Assembly: GCA_945643635.1 (NCBI GenBank) | Contig: CALZFC010000356.1 | Coordinates: forward strand, 3,168,501 to 3,232,500 | Direction: 5' to 3' | DNA length: 64,000 nucleotides | From: Allodiplogaster sudhausi | Taxonomy: Eukaryota; Nematoda; Chromadorea; Rhabditida; Diplogasteridae | In this document: piece after piece, positions 1-11,339 of the stretch | Position numbering within the stretch: position 1 is the first letter of the stretch | Layout of the letters: every line of letters begins with the position of its first letter | The notes under the pieces: model-generated | Databases searched by the model: none | The model's input: only the letters and a program-made list of their open reading frames with translations | Told to the model about the DNA's origin: nothing | Translations under genes and position numbers: made by a program

Positions 1-17
1 GGGGTGGTTATGGAGAC

Positions 18-48
<31 letters not shown>

Positions 49-210
49 GAGAGAGAAAAGAGAGAGAGAAAGAAAGAGAAAGTAGAGAAGAGAGAGGGAG
101 TGAAAAAGCGAGAGAAGAGAGAGAGGAGTAAAAGAGAGAGACAAACGTAGGAAGCAGAATGGAAAGACTGAATAGTGCTCATGCTGTCCCGACTAGATCC
201 TGCCTCACTC

Positions 211-260
<50 letters not shown>

Positions 261-358
261 AAGAGGTAGAGAGAGAGGGAGAGAGAAGAGCAGCAGAGAG
301 GTCCGCTTATGGAGGTCCGCTCTCACTATTTCATATTTTAGCTTACTTTTCCCCGCTC

Positions 359-402
<44 letters not shown>

Positions 403-870
403 TATGTTCTCCATTTCGCTCTCTGTATCTTTTTCCCTTGTTATTTGGAATCTCGTTCCTTTTGTTCTGTACGTCTCTCCCATGTTTCCCCCACTCTCAA
501 AAAAAGAAACGAAGTAGACGAAGATGGAAGCCAGCTCTGGCAGCGGGCGGTTGGCGTTGGCAACCACCACATCGAGTTGCTCGTCTCTCCGCTATTTCTG
601 TCATCCCACCCAACCCCTCCCCGGTACCCGCCACCAACAAAAAAAAAGAAAGAAGCCTCTTTTTCCTTGCAGTCTCTCGTTTAGCCACTACTTTTCATTG
701 TCGTAATTTATCGCCATTCACAACGCATTCGGCTATATTTTTGTTTTTCTTATTACGTATAAAAATGTGATCTGAACTGTGGATCTATCAGATTTCAGCC
801 TACAATCCTTGACGATTCTTTCCGAAAGAAACAAAAGGAAAGGATTAGAAGTACCTTCAATACAAACTGG
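1..870. repeat. GA/CT microsatellite-rich upstream region
   Basis: Impure (GA)n runs fill roughly 18-160 and 215-300, and a pure (CT)n run lies at 360-402. The rest (480-770) has short pyrimidine and A-rich stretches. Open frames here are translations of the dinucleotide repeats. No gene is supported. The last 100 bases are the likely promoter/5' leader side of the secreted-protein gene starting at 871. Confidence 0.7.
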
Positions 871-1290
871 ATGGAGAAGCAGAAGACGCAGCTTCTGCTG
901 AGGAGGCAGAGTGAGGATCAACGACAAGCGGAGCAGATCTCCTCCCTGAGGGCATCTCCTCCCTCCCTTCTTCTCCTACTTCTCGTTCCTTCCTTCCTCA
1001 TTCTCCTGCTTTCCTCGCCTGCAACTGCGTGCGCGCCTCCGGGTTTTATACAGAGCTCAGATCCGGGTTTGTCTGATTTTCTATTATCATTAAAATTTAA
1101 CAATTAAACAAAATTCATTTTGTCGTCTTTAAAACATATCCTGTCAAGTATTTCTGACTGATTTTCACTGATTCCGTGGCGAACTCGAGGATATTGTATA
1201 ATGGGATTGATGCCCTGGCTGTATTCACTATACTTGGTGTCTCCTCTCCAATCGAACTAGTCTACTTACCCCATCACTGTCCCAATTCAG

Positions 1291-1333
<43 letters not shown>

Positions 1334-1753
1334 GTCTCTCTCTCTCTCTGTCTCTCTCTCTCTCTCTCTCTTGTCACTGACACATAAGCTGACTAGGATT
1401 ACAATTAACATACTATCCATATCTAGAGCAAATCCATTCCGGGGAACAATTGGATTTTCTGTGCTCTTGATTTATTAGCTGAAGAGCTATTTGTTTCCTA
1501 TTTTTTTCTATCGTCCCTTCCACTTGTTTTTTTTCTACTCAAACATCTCATGCATGATATGATTTTGTGGAAGATTCTTCAAGTACGCGGCTAAAATGCA
1601 AAATTAATCCCCTCTTACGCTCAACATTCCTGACTTTTGACCTTCTGGCTTAATGCGATTTCCTATGATCTGACAGTGTGAGGACCGATCCCTCCCGTAG
1701 TTCTGCCATTCATCAAATTTTGCCTTTGCACAAGCTCTCCTGCTCTCTCGCGC

Positions 1754-1815
<62 letters not shown>

Positions 1816-1843
1816 TCTCTCTTCTCTCTCTCTCTCTTTCTCT

Positions 1844-1875
<32 letters not shown>

Positions 1876-2665
1876 CTCTCTCTCTCTCTCTCTCTTTCTC
1901 TCTTTCTCTCTTCTCTCTCTCTCTCTCTTTCTCTTCTCTCTCTCTCATATCTCCGACTTTTCTACTTTTCACTTCTTCACGCTTCACGCACACTTGGTCA
2001 TCTTCCGCATTGTGAGGCAATGCCGAGGTATTGTACTGGTAGAGTCAATTGAGCTTGCTCTTACCATCTCACTCTCCGTCTCTCTCTTCCTCTCCCTCTC
2101 TCCCTCTCTTCACTCCCCTCTCTCCCTCTCTCCCTCTCTCTCTCACTGGTCGCTTCACCAAGCTTCCATAAATGCTGTCAATGTCAACGAAGACTACCAA
2201 GGTCCGATAGCATGAGGGCAAGCCTGAGCCGATTGACAGAGAGAGAGAGAAAGAGAGAGTGAGTGAAAGAGAGAGAGAAAAAGAGAGCGAGATAGAGAAA
2301 GAGAGTGGCTTTGTCTGATTCCCTCTGACCAGAGAGAAGTTGCATACTGGGAGTGCATGATTTTCTGCCTTTTGCAATGATGCAACTCGGAAATAAACGT
2401 TTAGCACACTGAAAGAGAAAGGAAAAGAAAGAATGCGGAGGAAAATGACATAATATCAACAAGCAAAACAGCCGAATGCCATAATACGGCCTGAAAGAGG
2501 AGGAAGCAAAAAAAGCAAAATGTTTTGCTCCAGATCACACGTTTTATGTCTCTTAAATATTGATTAACGATTATTCATTTGAGCCTTCGTGAATGCTCGC
2601 TGTTCCGATCTCATCCTCTACCCGGTAGCTGCCGTTGATCAGAGTGATCAGTACAGGTGAGAGAA

Positions 2666-2704
<39 letters not shown>

Positions 2705-3032
2705 GAGAGAGAGAGGCACAATCAAAAAGAGGGAGAGACAATAAAAGACAGAGAGGGCTAATAAAGGAGAGAGAAAGCGATTAAGAGATAGAGAGAGACA
2801 GACAGACAGACAGAAAAGAGAGTGAGATAGAGAGAACGTGAGAAAGAAAGACACAATTCTCTGAAAAGGAATTAGTACTAAATAGATATTTAAAAAGAAA
2901 GTCTTTGTGCGTTCTCTTGAGATTCGACTACTCGGACGTGAGCTTCGGCAACACGCACAGCCAAGGCGCGACCGTCGCCATCACTTGCACCACGGGAGGG
3001 CAGCCAGCCACGGTCGAGGGATATGACCAGGT

Positions 3033-3082
<50 letters not shown>

Positions 3083-3680
3083 GAGAGAGAGAGTGAGGAG
3101 AGAGAAAAAGACAGAGAGAGAGTGGGGAGAGAGAGAGAGTGAGGAGAGAGAAAAAGAGAGAGAGAGAGAGAGAGAGAGGAACAGAGAGGGGAGAGAGTGG
3201 GAGAGAGAAAGAGATAAAGAGAGAGAGAGAGAAAGAGAGAAAGAGAGAGAGAGATGGAGAGGGGGGAGAGAGAAAGAGGGAGGAAGGGAGGGAGAAAGAG
3301 AGAGAGGGGAGAGAGAGGGGAGAGAAAAAGAAAGGGAGAGAGAGAGAGAGAGATATAGGGAGAGAGAGAAAGAGAGAGGGAGAGAAGCGGATTGAAGGTG
3401 TGACAGGACGAGAGAAAATGAAATAAAGTAACCTGACAACATTGTATTGATTAATTTGTGATTTCATTTGCTAATTCATTACATAATTTTGAAGTGGCTT
3501 TTTTTTTTGCTCAAAAAAGTACATTGGCCGCTTGTGTTTCATAAGATTTTGCTTCTTCTTCTTCTTCTCCACATCTTTCGCAAAGCTACCATGATCGTTT
3601 GTCATGTGTTTCCTCTTCTTCTAATTCTCCTGTTTCTTCTCTCTCTCTCTCTCTCTTTCTCTTTCTCTCTCTCTTTTTTC

Positions 3681-3739
<59 letters not shown>

Positions 3740-3873
3740 ATCCTTGGCTAATGCAGAGTTGGCCAACTGCCAGTTGAGCTTTCTCCGCGCTGCTCGACCG
3801 TTCTGACCATAAGCACATTGTTGGAAACCATGGTGAAGATGCGCTGGTTAGAGGACAATGGAAAGCGACTGAG

Positions 3874-3919
<46 letters not shown>

Positions 3920-4387
3920 TAAGAGCAAGAGAAGGAATGAGAGATGAGAAGAGAGAGAGAGAGAGAGTGATAGAGTGAAGAAAGAGAAGGAGTAAGAGAA
4001 ATTGAGAGAGAGGGAAAGAGAGAGACAATTAGCCAGAAGAGTGAAAAGTCAAGAAGAAGAAGAAGAAGAAAGCCCAGTGAGTAAAATGGGCTTTCTTGAC
4101 TAGAAGAAACGAAACATACTCCACACATACACTCTCTTTCGGGTCCACTTATTTACTAACAAAAATACTTTTTTCCTAAAAAATTGACGAGTCACCACAA
4201 GAAAGAGATAACATTAAATGTTACAATTTCTGAGAAAAGAGATATAAATATGTCCCTCCATAAAGAAGCGAAAACTCACTTTTGAATTCGCGCTTGTTTT
4301 CTTGACTACAGTCGTTAAAAAATGCAAATATGTATGTAGATTACGGTGTTGAGTTTCGTGCTATTTAAAATAAAAATAAATAAATAA

Positions 4388-4419
<32 letters not shown>

Positions 4420-4548
4420 TATATTTAGCAACGCGCCTCGATCACGGCGTCACCGTCTCTGCTGGCGACGTGCACAAATGTCGGCGGCTCCCAATTCACG
4501 TGGACCATCCTCGGACGCATCCTCCAGTTTGTGGACTGCCGCTTCTGA
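871..4548 (+). CDS. Secreted single C6-domain protein (165 aa)
   Basis: Four-exon model: 871-1066, 2584-2656, 2922-3030, 4429-4548; the phases join cleanly and the total is 498 nt. Residues about 31-53 are a leucine-rich hydrophobic segment ending before ATAC, read as a signal peptide or anchor with an unusually long N-terminal stretch; no later Met is available in the exon. The remainder is extracellular and Cys-bearing: exon 3 has the ATVAITCTTGG core, and exon 4 has LLATCTNVGG and ends in VDCRF. This two-half layout (Thr-Cys core, then a half ending in V-x-C) fits the nematode C6 domain, an extracellular module of unknown function. The introns hold long GA tracts; intron 3 also holds a copied block from another gene (3640-4030). 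Function unknown. Family call moderate, exon model fairly good. Confidence 0.6.
1290..1947. repeat. CT microsatellites in intron 1 of the C6 gene
   Basis: CT-dinucleotide runs lie at about 1290-1372 and 1745-1947, with further short pyrimidine blocks to about 2145. All are inside intron 1 (1067-2583) on the sense strand. No coding signal was seen between them apart from repeat translations. Confidence 0.8.
3033..3385. repeat. (GA)n tract immediately after a splice donor
   Basis: About 350 bases of impure (GA)n begin within three bases of the donor at 3031 (GTGAGAGAAG), so the splice site merges into the repeat. A similar arrangement follows the donor at 2657 (repeat to about 2860, with a short GACA run near 2798-2812). 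Confidence 0.85.
3640..4030 (+). repeat. Dispersed copy of a coiled-coil exon with CT and GA flanks
   Basis: The block is a CT tract (3640-3730), about 150 bases of unique sequence (3731-3880), then a GA tract (3880-4030). The unique core closely matches 15683-15815, where it contains exon 7 of the coiled-coil gene, including its acceptor (GGCTAATGCAG) and the peptide LLETMVKMRWLEDNGKR. Here the core sits in intron 3 of the C6 gene, and reading it in that gene's phase gives an immediate stop, so it is not used as an exon. A few substitutions and a small replacement after GCCAGTT separate the copies. It is either a segmental duplication or a mobile unit bounded by microsatellites. Confidence 0.65.
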
Positions 4549-5384
4549 GGCGGGCCGGGGTTTAGTCGTCTTTCTGCCTCTGAGCATTCCATCCCTTATG
4601 GTCAGCAACTCATCTAGCCAACGACTCAACAACGTATCTCATGCATTCATTCTCGTTCATAGTCCTGTGCAATGTTGGATGGCTCTCATTTTGGCCTACC
4701 TACTTTTTGCCTATCAAAAGTGTGATAACAACTTACCATTGTTTTTTTCTTCAATTTTAACACTGACGAGTCTTTCAGGCGTAGTCTGATATGATTTTCT
4801 TTTCTAACTGATATTCATACTCTCGCCACAGTTGTCTTTCTACATTCCTTCCTCTTTCCATTCTCAGCAGCAATCGATAATTATGTTATAACTTTTTTTT
4901 GTTTCGTTAATCATTGTATCATTTCCTGCAATTTGACTGATGTCGCTTGTTGTTCCGAATTTTGAGATGCGCCATGGAAATATCCTCTGTTTTAATCTGG
5001 ACCATCGTTTCCTCCTCCTCTCCCTATTCATGAGAACATGTAGTTTTTGTTTGCTATGTTGCTGTTTTAACTCTCTCACTCTCGCTCTCTCTCTCCCCTC
5101 TATCTCTCACTTTCTCTCCCTCTCTCGATCTTTTCATCAACTGAAAGATACTGTAGTGATGGGGTGTTAACGGATAAACATGCATAATATCACATAAACC
5201 CAATGTCTTGGACTGTGCGACACTGACGGAGAGCAATATCAATTGTTACAGGAACTGCTACCGAATATGCCCATTTGATTTGATACGCTTCTCAGTCAGC
5301 GGCTCTAGCTGAGCATCATCTGGAAATCGAGAGGATGAGAGAGAGAGAGAGAGAGATAGTTGAGTACGAGAGAGGGAGAGAAAG

Positions 5385-5425
<41 letters not shown>

Positions 5426-5679
5426 GAGTACGAGAGAGAGAGAGAAAGAGAGAGGAGGAGGAGAGAGAAGAAACTAGAAAATGAGCCGATGACAGTCGAA
5501 ATGTCCAGCTGACTGCTACCTACCTGAGGGGGAGGAGACTGGAAGAGATCCGGATTGTGCCTGCGGGCGGGAAAAGGCATTCAGATGAGGTGAAGGGGAA
5601 CATTCCTAGCCACGACTCACTCGCAATACCGGTCAGGCAATGCATATGAGCTAATAGGGAAGGAGGGAGAGAAGCAGAG

Positions 5680-5720
<41 letters not shown>

Positions 5721-6473
5721 AAGAGAGAGAGAGATACGGAGAAAGAGAGAGAGTGAGAGAGAGATACGGAGAAAGAGAGAGTGAGAGAGAGAGATAGAGA
5801 AGGAAAGAATGGAGAATCCTAGGAACAAAAGAAAGATACTAGAGGGAAACACATTGGGAATCGAGCTGAGTGATTGCGAAAGGCGAGGACAGGACGTACA
5901 TGCCATCCACCATTAAGGGAAACAACACAGACTCACTTAGGAACAGTCGTCTCAAGAAGACTAAGCATTTGAAAAGCATTACAAAATGTCGAATACCACA
6001 ACTCCAAGAACGTGTCAAAGTCTCAACATCTACGCTCCATTTGTGAATGAGAGGATTTGTTCTCTACCTTTAGAGTTCTTGAAGTAGATCCATTGCATCT
6101 GTGCCCTAAGCCTTTGATGTGGAGCTGGGACAGGCACTTGAGTTTGTGGTAGTTTGCAGTGATTACAAGATGATAGACTCGCTTTCCATTCATTTCGATC
6201 AAATTTTATCACCCGCTTTAATACTTAAATAACAGAAATAACTTAATTGTCTTCACACGGAAAGAAATGAGAGCCAGATGAAAAATGAATAGCAAACGAG
6301 GATACCAGATACAACTATACCATTCTTTAAAAGGAACTTCAATCTTTTCCTGATATAGTCTAGCGGGGTAATAGTCCTTAAAATATTCTGGAACCACACT
6401 TGAAAGGAGAAATCGAATGAAATAGCCTTTTAATAAAACAGTGTTTGCTGATAGGGGGAATGCTCTGCTCTGT
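4549..6473. other. Intergenic region with GA tracts, no gene seen
   Basis: This lies between the C6 gene and the 3' end of the proteasome gene, which converge. It holds AT-rich sequence to about 5060, a short CT patch (5070-5130), and GA tracts at 5335-5480 and 5665-5800. Short frames at 6030-6210 show no recognisable domain or splice context. An (AT)n run of about 25 bases lies just upstream, in the last C6 intron (4392-4415). Confidence 0.6.
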
Positions 6474-9467
6474 CTACTCGCAGGTGATGTGCTTGGAATA
6501 CGTCGGGTACGGCTTGGGAGTGTGCACAGTGGGGAAGCCTCCATCGTCCGCGCGGTGCAGAGAGATTGCCGTGCCCTCTGCCGTGACCACTCCGATACGA
6601 ATCACTCCGCCAGAGCTTCTGCAAAACATTTCTTTAAGATTATAATTCTCGACTTAATATCTCAGATTTATCATTATGAATAATTGTTTCTAATGCTAAA
6701 AACGGCAGCAAAAAACACCCCCGTCACCATTGCATAAGGAATATAACAAGAGTAAGTACTATACGAGGAAATGCTTAAATTATTAAAAGTTGCCCCTGTT
6801 CTTTTCCACATAGAAGTAGGATGATAATGCAAATGTTGAAAGGAAAGGGAAGGAGGTTATCCGACGATGACTTTTTTTTAGTCACTGCATTAATAATCAT
6901 ATTGATTTGACACATATAATGTAGGAATTAGATCAGTAGAAACAGGAAGAATTACCGTACTATTAGAAAAAGATCTTTAGCAAACAGAAAGACTCGCCTG
7001 CACTTGCACAAATTGCTCGCAATTTGATTGCTACGGTAAGAAAGGTGACAACAATAAAATAAGTTCGTTCAAAACTCAACTAATAATTGGATACATCTTA
7101 TGTGTATCATTATTTTCATTATCAAAGAGTCATATGCAAAATAGAATGGAGAATGGCCTGAAAGGGAACGGTATGGTGGAAGTAAAACCTTTGCGGAGAC
7201 ACTGTAAAAAGGAAGGTTTTCTTCCCCTGCCATTCCGTACAAAATAAAGATAACCCTGGAATTCATAGTTCTTTTGTCAGCAAATCACGTTACCTTTAAT
7301 AAAACAAAAGCAAGGAAGTAATGTTCTGGCACGAATCATCATACTTTGAGAATATTCTGTTTTCCAGAAGAATAATCAGTTCTTTTCTTCTTCTTGCGAA
7401 TCTGCCATTTTATCTTCTTCTCAAACTACTTGAGTATTAAAAGAGAAATAAGACAAACCCGTCCAGAGAAACTGCGTGGAAGACGGCCTTCTTGACTGCG
7501 GCCACACACTCTTCCTTAGTCATGTTTGGCTTCCAGACCTCGCTGAGGAAGCCCTGAATCAGGGGGCAAGTTGGCTACCATTTTTTGCTAGTACAATAAC
7601 TCAAACACTGACATTATATGCAAGTGCGCTGTCTTTTTAACGATAAAACTCTTTCAAGCAAAGCGTATCAGAGTTATGAAACTAAGCAATAACTAACCGA
7701 AACGTAAGTAGAACCCGAGCCAGAAGCCGTGGTTCTCTGGCGCGTCACCAGTCCACCCATAGGGATCGCGTAGATCTAAAGGAAAGCAACAATCAATTTA
7801 AAGGAAATACATGGCTAACTAACTGTTTCTTATTTATAGCCCATAAATTTCGGGAGATGAACAAACAGAATGCCTTTTCCTAACACAATTATACTTCCAA
7901 ACCGAAGCATTTTTTTCTTAACGTTTCTTCGGTTTTCCTTTTCATGATCAACTGTAAAAGCCTTGATGAAGGTTTGTTAAGCAAAGAACAAAATAAATTC
8001 TGGAGAATTATTTCTTATTCTTTGCAAAAAAAAAGAAAAGAAAGAAGAATAACACGTGCCTGTCCACCCTCCTTCTCGTCGTATCCAGCAACAATGACAC
8101 TGGCGCCGAGCGACTCGCGGTACTCGTAGAGGAACTGGCGGAAGATTTGCGCAGAGCGGAACACGGACAACCGCTCGCCCTCCAGCATGCTTAAGTAAGT
8201 GATTCATAAAATAGCTTAAAAGCCAGATGCTTTGACAACTTTTCAGTCATCCTTCCTGGTCAAAAAATTGTGATTTCGAGCCCATCAACATGTAATAGAA
8301 TATATTAGCTATTTTTGGCTGGAATTATATGCATACAGTAAGAAAAAAGCTCGCCCCCGCTCATCCTTCCTCGGGCATTTGGCCGCCCCATTTTAAGCTA
8401 TGATTAATTATTCGTTACCGTTGATTGGGAATAAAAAAACACTGTAGGATCCAGAACAACATGATGGATATAGGCCCGGAAATAAGGGCGGCGCTGGGAA
8501 TGGCTCTGAGGAGACTCAAAGTCACCTCAACAGTACCATTTTACTTCTGGATACCGGAAGGATGATGGTAGAAATCCCCTTTTTAAAGACCCTTCAAATC
8601 CGTTTTTCGTGGCTCATTGAGCAGGAGAAGTATGAATGAATCGAGTGAAATACAAGCACAATTCAAGCTTTGTGAATTTGAAGAGAAAATCGATTGGTCA
8701 TCAACAACAACAACCTGAATGCCTCGATCTGATACTTGACAATGTCCGCGATGGCCTGCGTGTCTGCCGAAGTGCCGGAGCGACAGACGACGAGGCGGTC
8801 AGTGATGGGCGTGATCTTGTTCGTCACGCGAGACACCACCATCTGGCTAGAAAAGAACACATTCAGGCACTGTTTTATCAGCTAATAATAAGTGGAAACT
8901 ATTCCAAGCAATAAAAAGAGGAATAATTCCAATTTTATATGCTCCAAAATATGAGCTTCGCTGAAAGATATAAAGCCACCTTCCTTTCATGTTCGTTCAC
9001 GTTGTAATAGCAATATTCATCCTTATCAGTAATCACGAATAAAGTCAATTAGCATTATGAGGCAAAGACAGCATTTTTCGGGGGCCATCCTTTTTTTCTT
9101 CTTCTACCAACCCAGCACTCGTGCGCGAGTCCGTGCCAACGACGACGCCACCGTCGAATTCCATTGCAATCAGAGTGGTCTGAACATTTGGAAATATATA
9201 AAAGGGAAAACCGAGGTGTCTTCGTGATTAATATAATCAGCAAAAGGCAAAACAATGTGCACAATATTTGTTTTTAAATAAACAACACCAATCTTTCAAT
9301 CCTTCTGGAAAACTCTCTTGTCCCATTTTCAGTTAAACTGAAGGGATATTCGAAGCGAAAAAGCAAGCAAAACGGAGAAATTCACCAACTCCAGTCGTGA
9401 CGCGAGTTTGCGGACAGAATCCAATGGCAGGAATCGCATGGCGCTCTTCCGGTTGGTAAGATTCCAT
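6474..9467 (-). CDS. pbs-1: 20S proteasome subunit beta-1 (PSMB6 type), 241 aa
   Basis: Seven exons on the minus strand: 9467-9390, 9179-9112, 8846-8715, 8189-8060, 7775-7698, 7553-7459, 6618-6474; 726 nt in all phases. It encodes the caspase-like catalytic beta subunit of the 20S core. The first 26 residues form the propeptide ending TTG; the mature protein begins [11 protein letters not shown], so the nucleophile is Thr1 (residue 27). Asp17 (GTDSR), Lys33 (VTNK) and the S1-pocket Arg45 (VCRSG) all fall at the expected mature positions; Arg45 marks beta-1 activity. Later motifs include [32 protein letters not shown] and a C-terminal [11 protein letters not shown]. Length matches human PSMB6 (239 aa from memory). 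The intron after GGQ uses a GC donor (8059-8058). It is divergent from the CNBP-like gene. Confidence 0.95.
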
Positions 9468-9894
9468 GATGACTGCAGTTGTCTTCTAAATGAGAGCAGA
9501 ATGATTATGGATGAAACGTCCACGAACATCTCAAAGAAATGTCAAAGGCACGCAACGACAAAAGAAGAAGAAAAAAACCAACTAAATTTCAATCCGAATG
9601 ATGACATTTAGTGCGCGGCACGACAGTAAGAAGGATGACAAATACTTTCAAAATTAGCGCGATTACCATACTTTTCGCAGCAAGCATGCACATCAATTGG
9701 CAATGTGATGGAGTCTGGGATTAAAAAGCAAAAGACGCGCATCTTTTCTCCTCTTCGCTGCTTTCGTTCGCATGTTTTTTGTGTTTAAAGTGTAATTTAT
9801 GTGTTTTAGCACCAATTTTCCGCTTGTTTCCCTTATAATTGCGACTAAATTAACGAATTTCCAGAGAACTCTTCTCGCAGAACTTCGGCAAGTC
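9468..9894. promoter_or_regulatory. Shared intergenic promoter region, proteasome beta-1 / CNBP
   Basis: The 427 bases between the divergent start codons of the beta-1 gene (9467, minus) and the CNBP-like gene (9895, plus) must carry both promoters and 5' leaders. The stretch is AT-rich without GA/CT microsatellites, in contrast to most of the window. No specific element was identified. I recall that C. elegans pbs-1 and a CCHC zinc-knuckle gene lie on the same cosmid (K08D12), so the pairing may be ancient; this was not checked. Confidence 0.5.
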
Positions 9895-11339
9895 ATGAGT
9901 GACGAGTGCTTCAAGTGCCACCAGACGGGCCACTTCGCCCGCAACTGCCCGAACTCGACGGACGGCGGTCCTCGTGGAGGCGGCGGCGGCGGTGGAGGAG
10001 GTCGAGGAAAAGATGGGGAAGGGAGATAGAATATAGATGGGGTGGGAATGTAGCCCCCTAGGGGGCTAAGCGAATCCCACACGAGCCGCGCTCTCTTCCT
10101 CCGACCACTCTCTGGCCCGTCATTGCGCTCTGCTCCGCTCTCAACAATCTCGATCAGGTAATTATGCCATGCTTAATGCCACTAAACCGCAAAAAAAAGT
10201 CATGGATCGTTGTTTGGAGTCGTGTAGAGGGTGGCACGGTTGCGAGTCTTTTTTCCTAAATTACATACTGTTTAATGAGTAAAATATAATGACATAATAA
10301 AGTACAACCGTGCTGCCCGTGTGGTGGCGTTTGGCGAATGGTGTTGCAGAGAGGAGGAGTTGATGGAGATGAAGAGAAGTGCACACACACGGAGCGGAGG
10401 AGTGTGTGGTGGTCGGAAGGAGAAGCACAGGAGGAGAGGCCCGGGAGACAGGGCGATGGTCTTGCCTTGGTGGATGATGATGTATGTTGGCGGCCAGTTT
10501 GAATGAGTATTTTGGATTTAAAGATGTTGAATGAGTATTTTGGATTTCAGGACGAGTATCAGTACTTGGTTTACTAGGCAAAATAAACGTGGAATACGAC
10601 TTGAAGTAAACCTTTTCTCTTTCTTCAGGCTCAACCTGCTACAACTGCGGCAACACGGGCCACTTTGCTCGCGAGTGCCCGCAGTCGAATGACCGTGGAG
10701 GAGGCGGCGGAGGTCGTGGCGGCGGCGGCGGCTATGGAGGCTCGTCCGAGTGCTACAAGTGCGACTCTGCCGTTATTTTGCCCCTTTTTTACCACAAGAT
10801 GTAAAAGACGAGAAATTTTCTTCTAGTTGTAAAAGAGAAAGAGAAGCCCTTTGCTTGGCTCCTTTTGAGCCGTGTTCCAAAAGCAAGGAGAGTGTGATGA
10901 CTGGCGTGTGTCATTGTGTGAAAGTTGTGATCTAATGGAGGTGCGGTGGGTCCGGCCATTTTGCGCGTGAGTGCCCATCTAGCGGCGGAGGTGGCCGTGA
11001 CGGCGGATACCGCGGAGGAGGCGGTGGCGGATACGGAGACCGCGGAGGCGGTGGCGGCTATGGAGGTGGTGGCCAGAAGTGCTACAACTGTGGCAAGGTT
11101 GGGGTTTTATAATTTTTTTCCTTGATTTTCCAGACCAAATGAGTGTACCGTGTGTAAAAACCCTTTTGGCTCTTAAATAGCTTGGAAGTAGAGAAATACG
11201 GCGAAAATAGTAATAATATTAATTTCAGCCCGGCCACATCTCTCGCGAGTGCACGGAGACGGGATCGGAGACTCAGAAGCGATGCTACAACTGCCAGGAG
11301 ATTGGCCACATCTCCCGCGACTGCCCGACCGCTCAATAG
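9895..11339 (+). CDS. CNBP: CNBP-like CCHC zinc-knuckle nucleic-acid-binding protein, 167 aa
   Basis: Four exons: 9895-10000, 10629-10758, 10941-11097, 11229-11339 (504 nt, phases consistent). The protein has five CCHC knuckles (C-x2-C-x4-H-x4-C) at residues 5-18, 39-52, 77-90, 126-139 and 150-163, each in the family style, such as [14 protein letters not shown]. Gly/Arg-rich linkers with RGG-like stretches separate knuckles 1-4. This architecture is that of CNBP/Gis2 single-stranded nucleic-acid-binding proteins, which act in the cytoplasm and nucleus in translation control and G-quadruplex resolution. Intron 2 (10759-10940) splits knuckle 3; its donor GTGCGA repeats the sequence GTGCGG at the start of the next exon. 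The 3' half and downstream flank were duplicated to 16722-18200. An AATAAA lies at 11807. Confidence 0.92.

Noticed and set aside
175..684. Long Arg-Glu and Leu-Ser repeat open frames here and throughout (for example 1604-2020, 39576-40124, 59070-59696)
   Set aside because: They are translations of GA/CT dinucleotide repeats, open on several frames at once, and lack any non-repeat domain.
3755..3806. Possible extra exon of the C6 gene (ELANCQLSF...)
   Set aside because: The phase required by the preceding exon gives an immediate stop; it matches exon 7 of the coiled-coil gene and is better read as a copied block.
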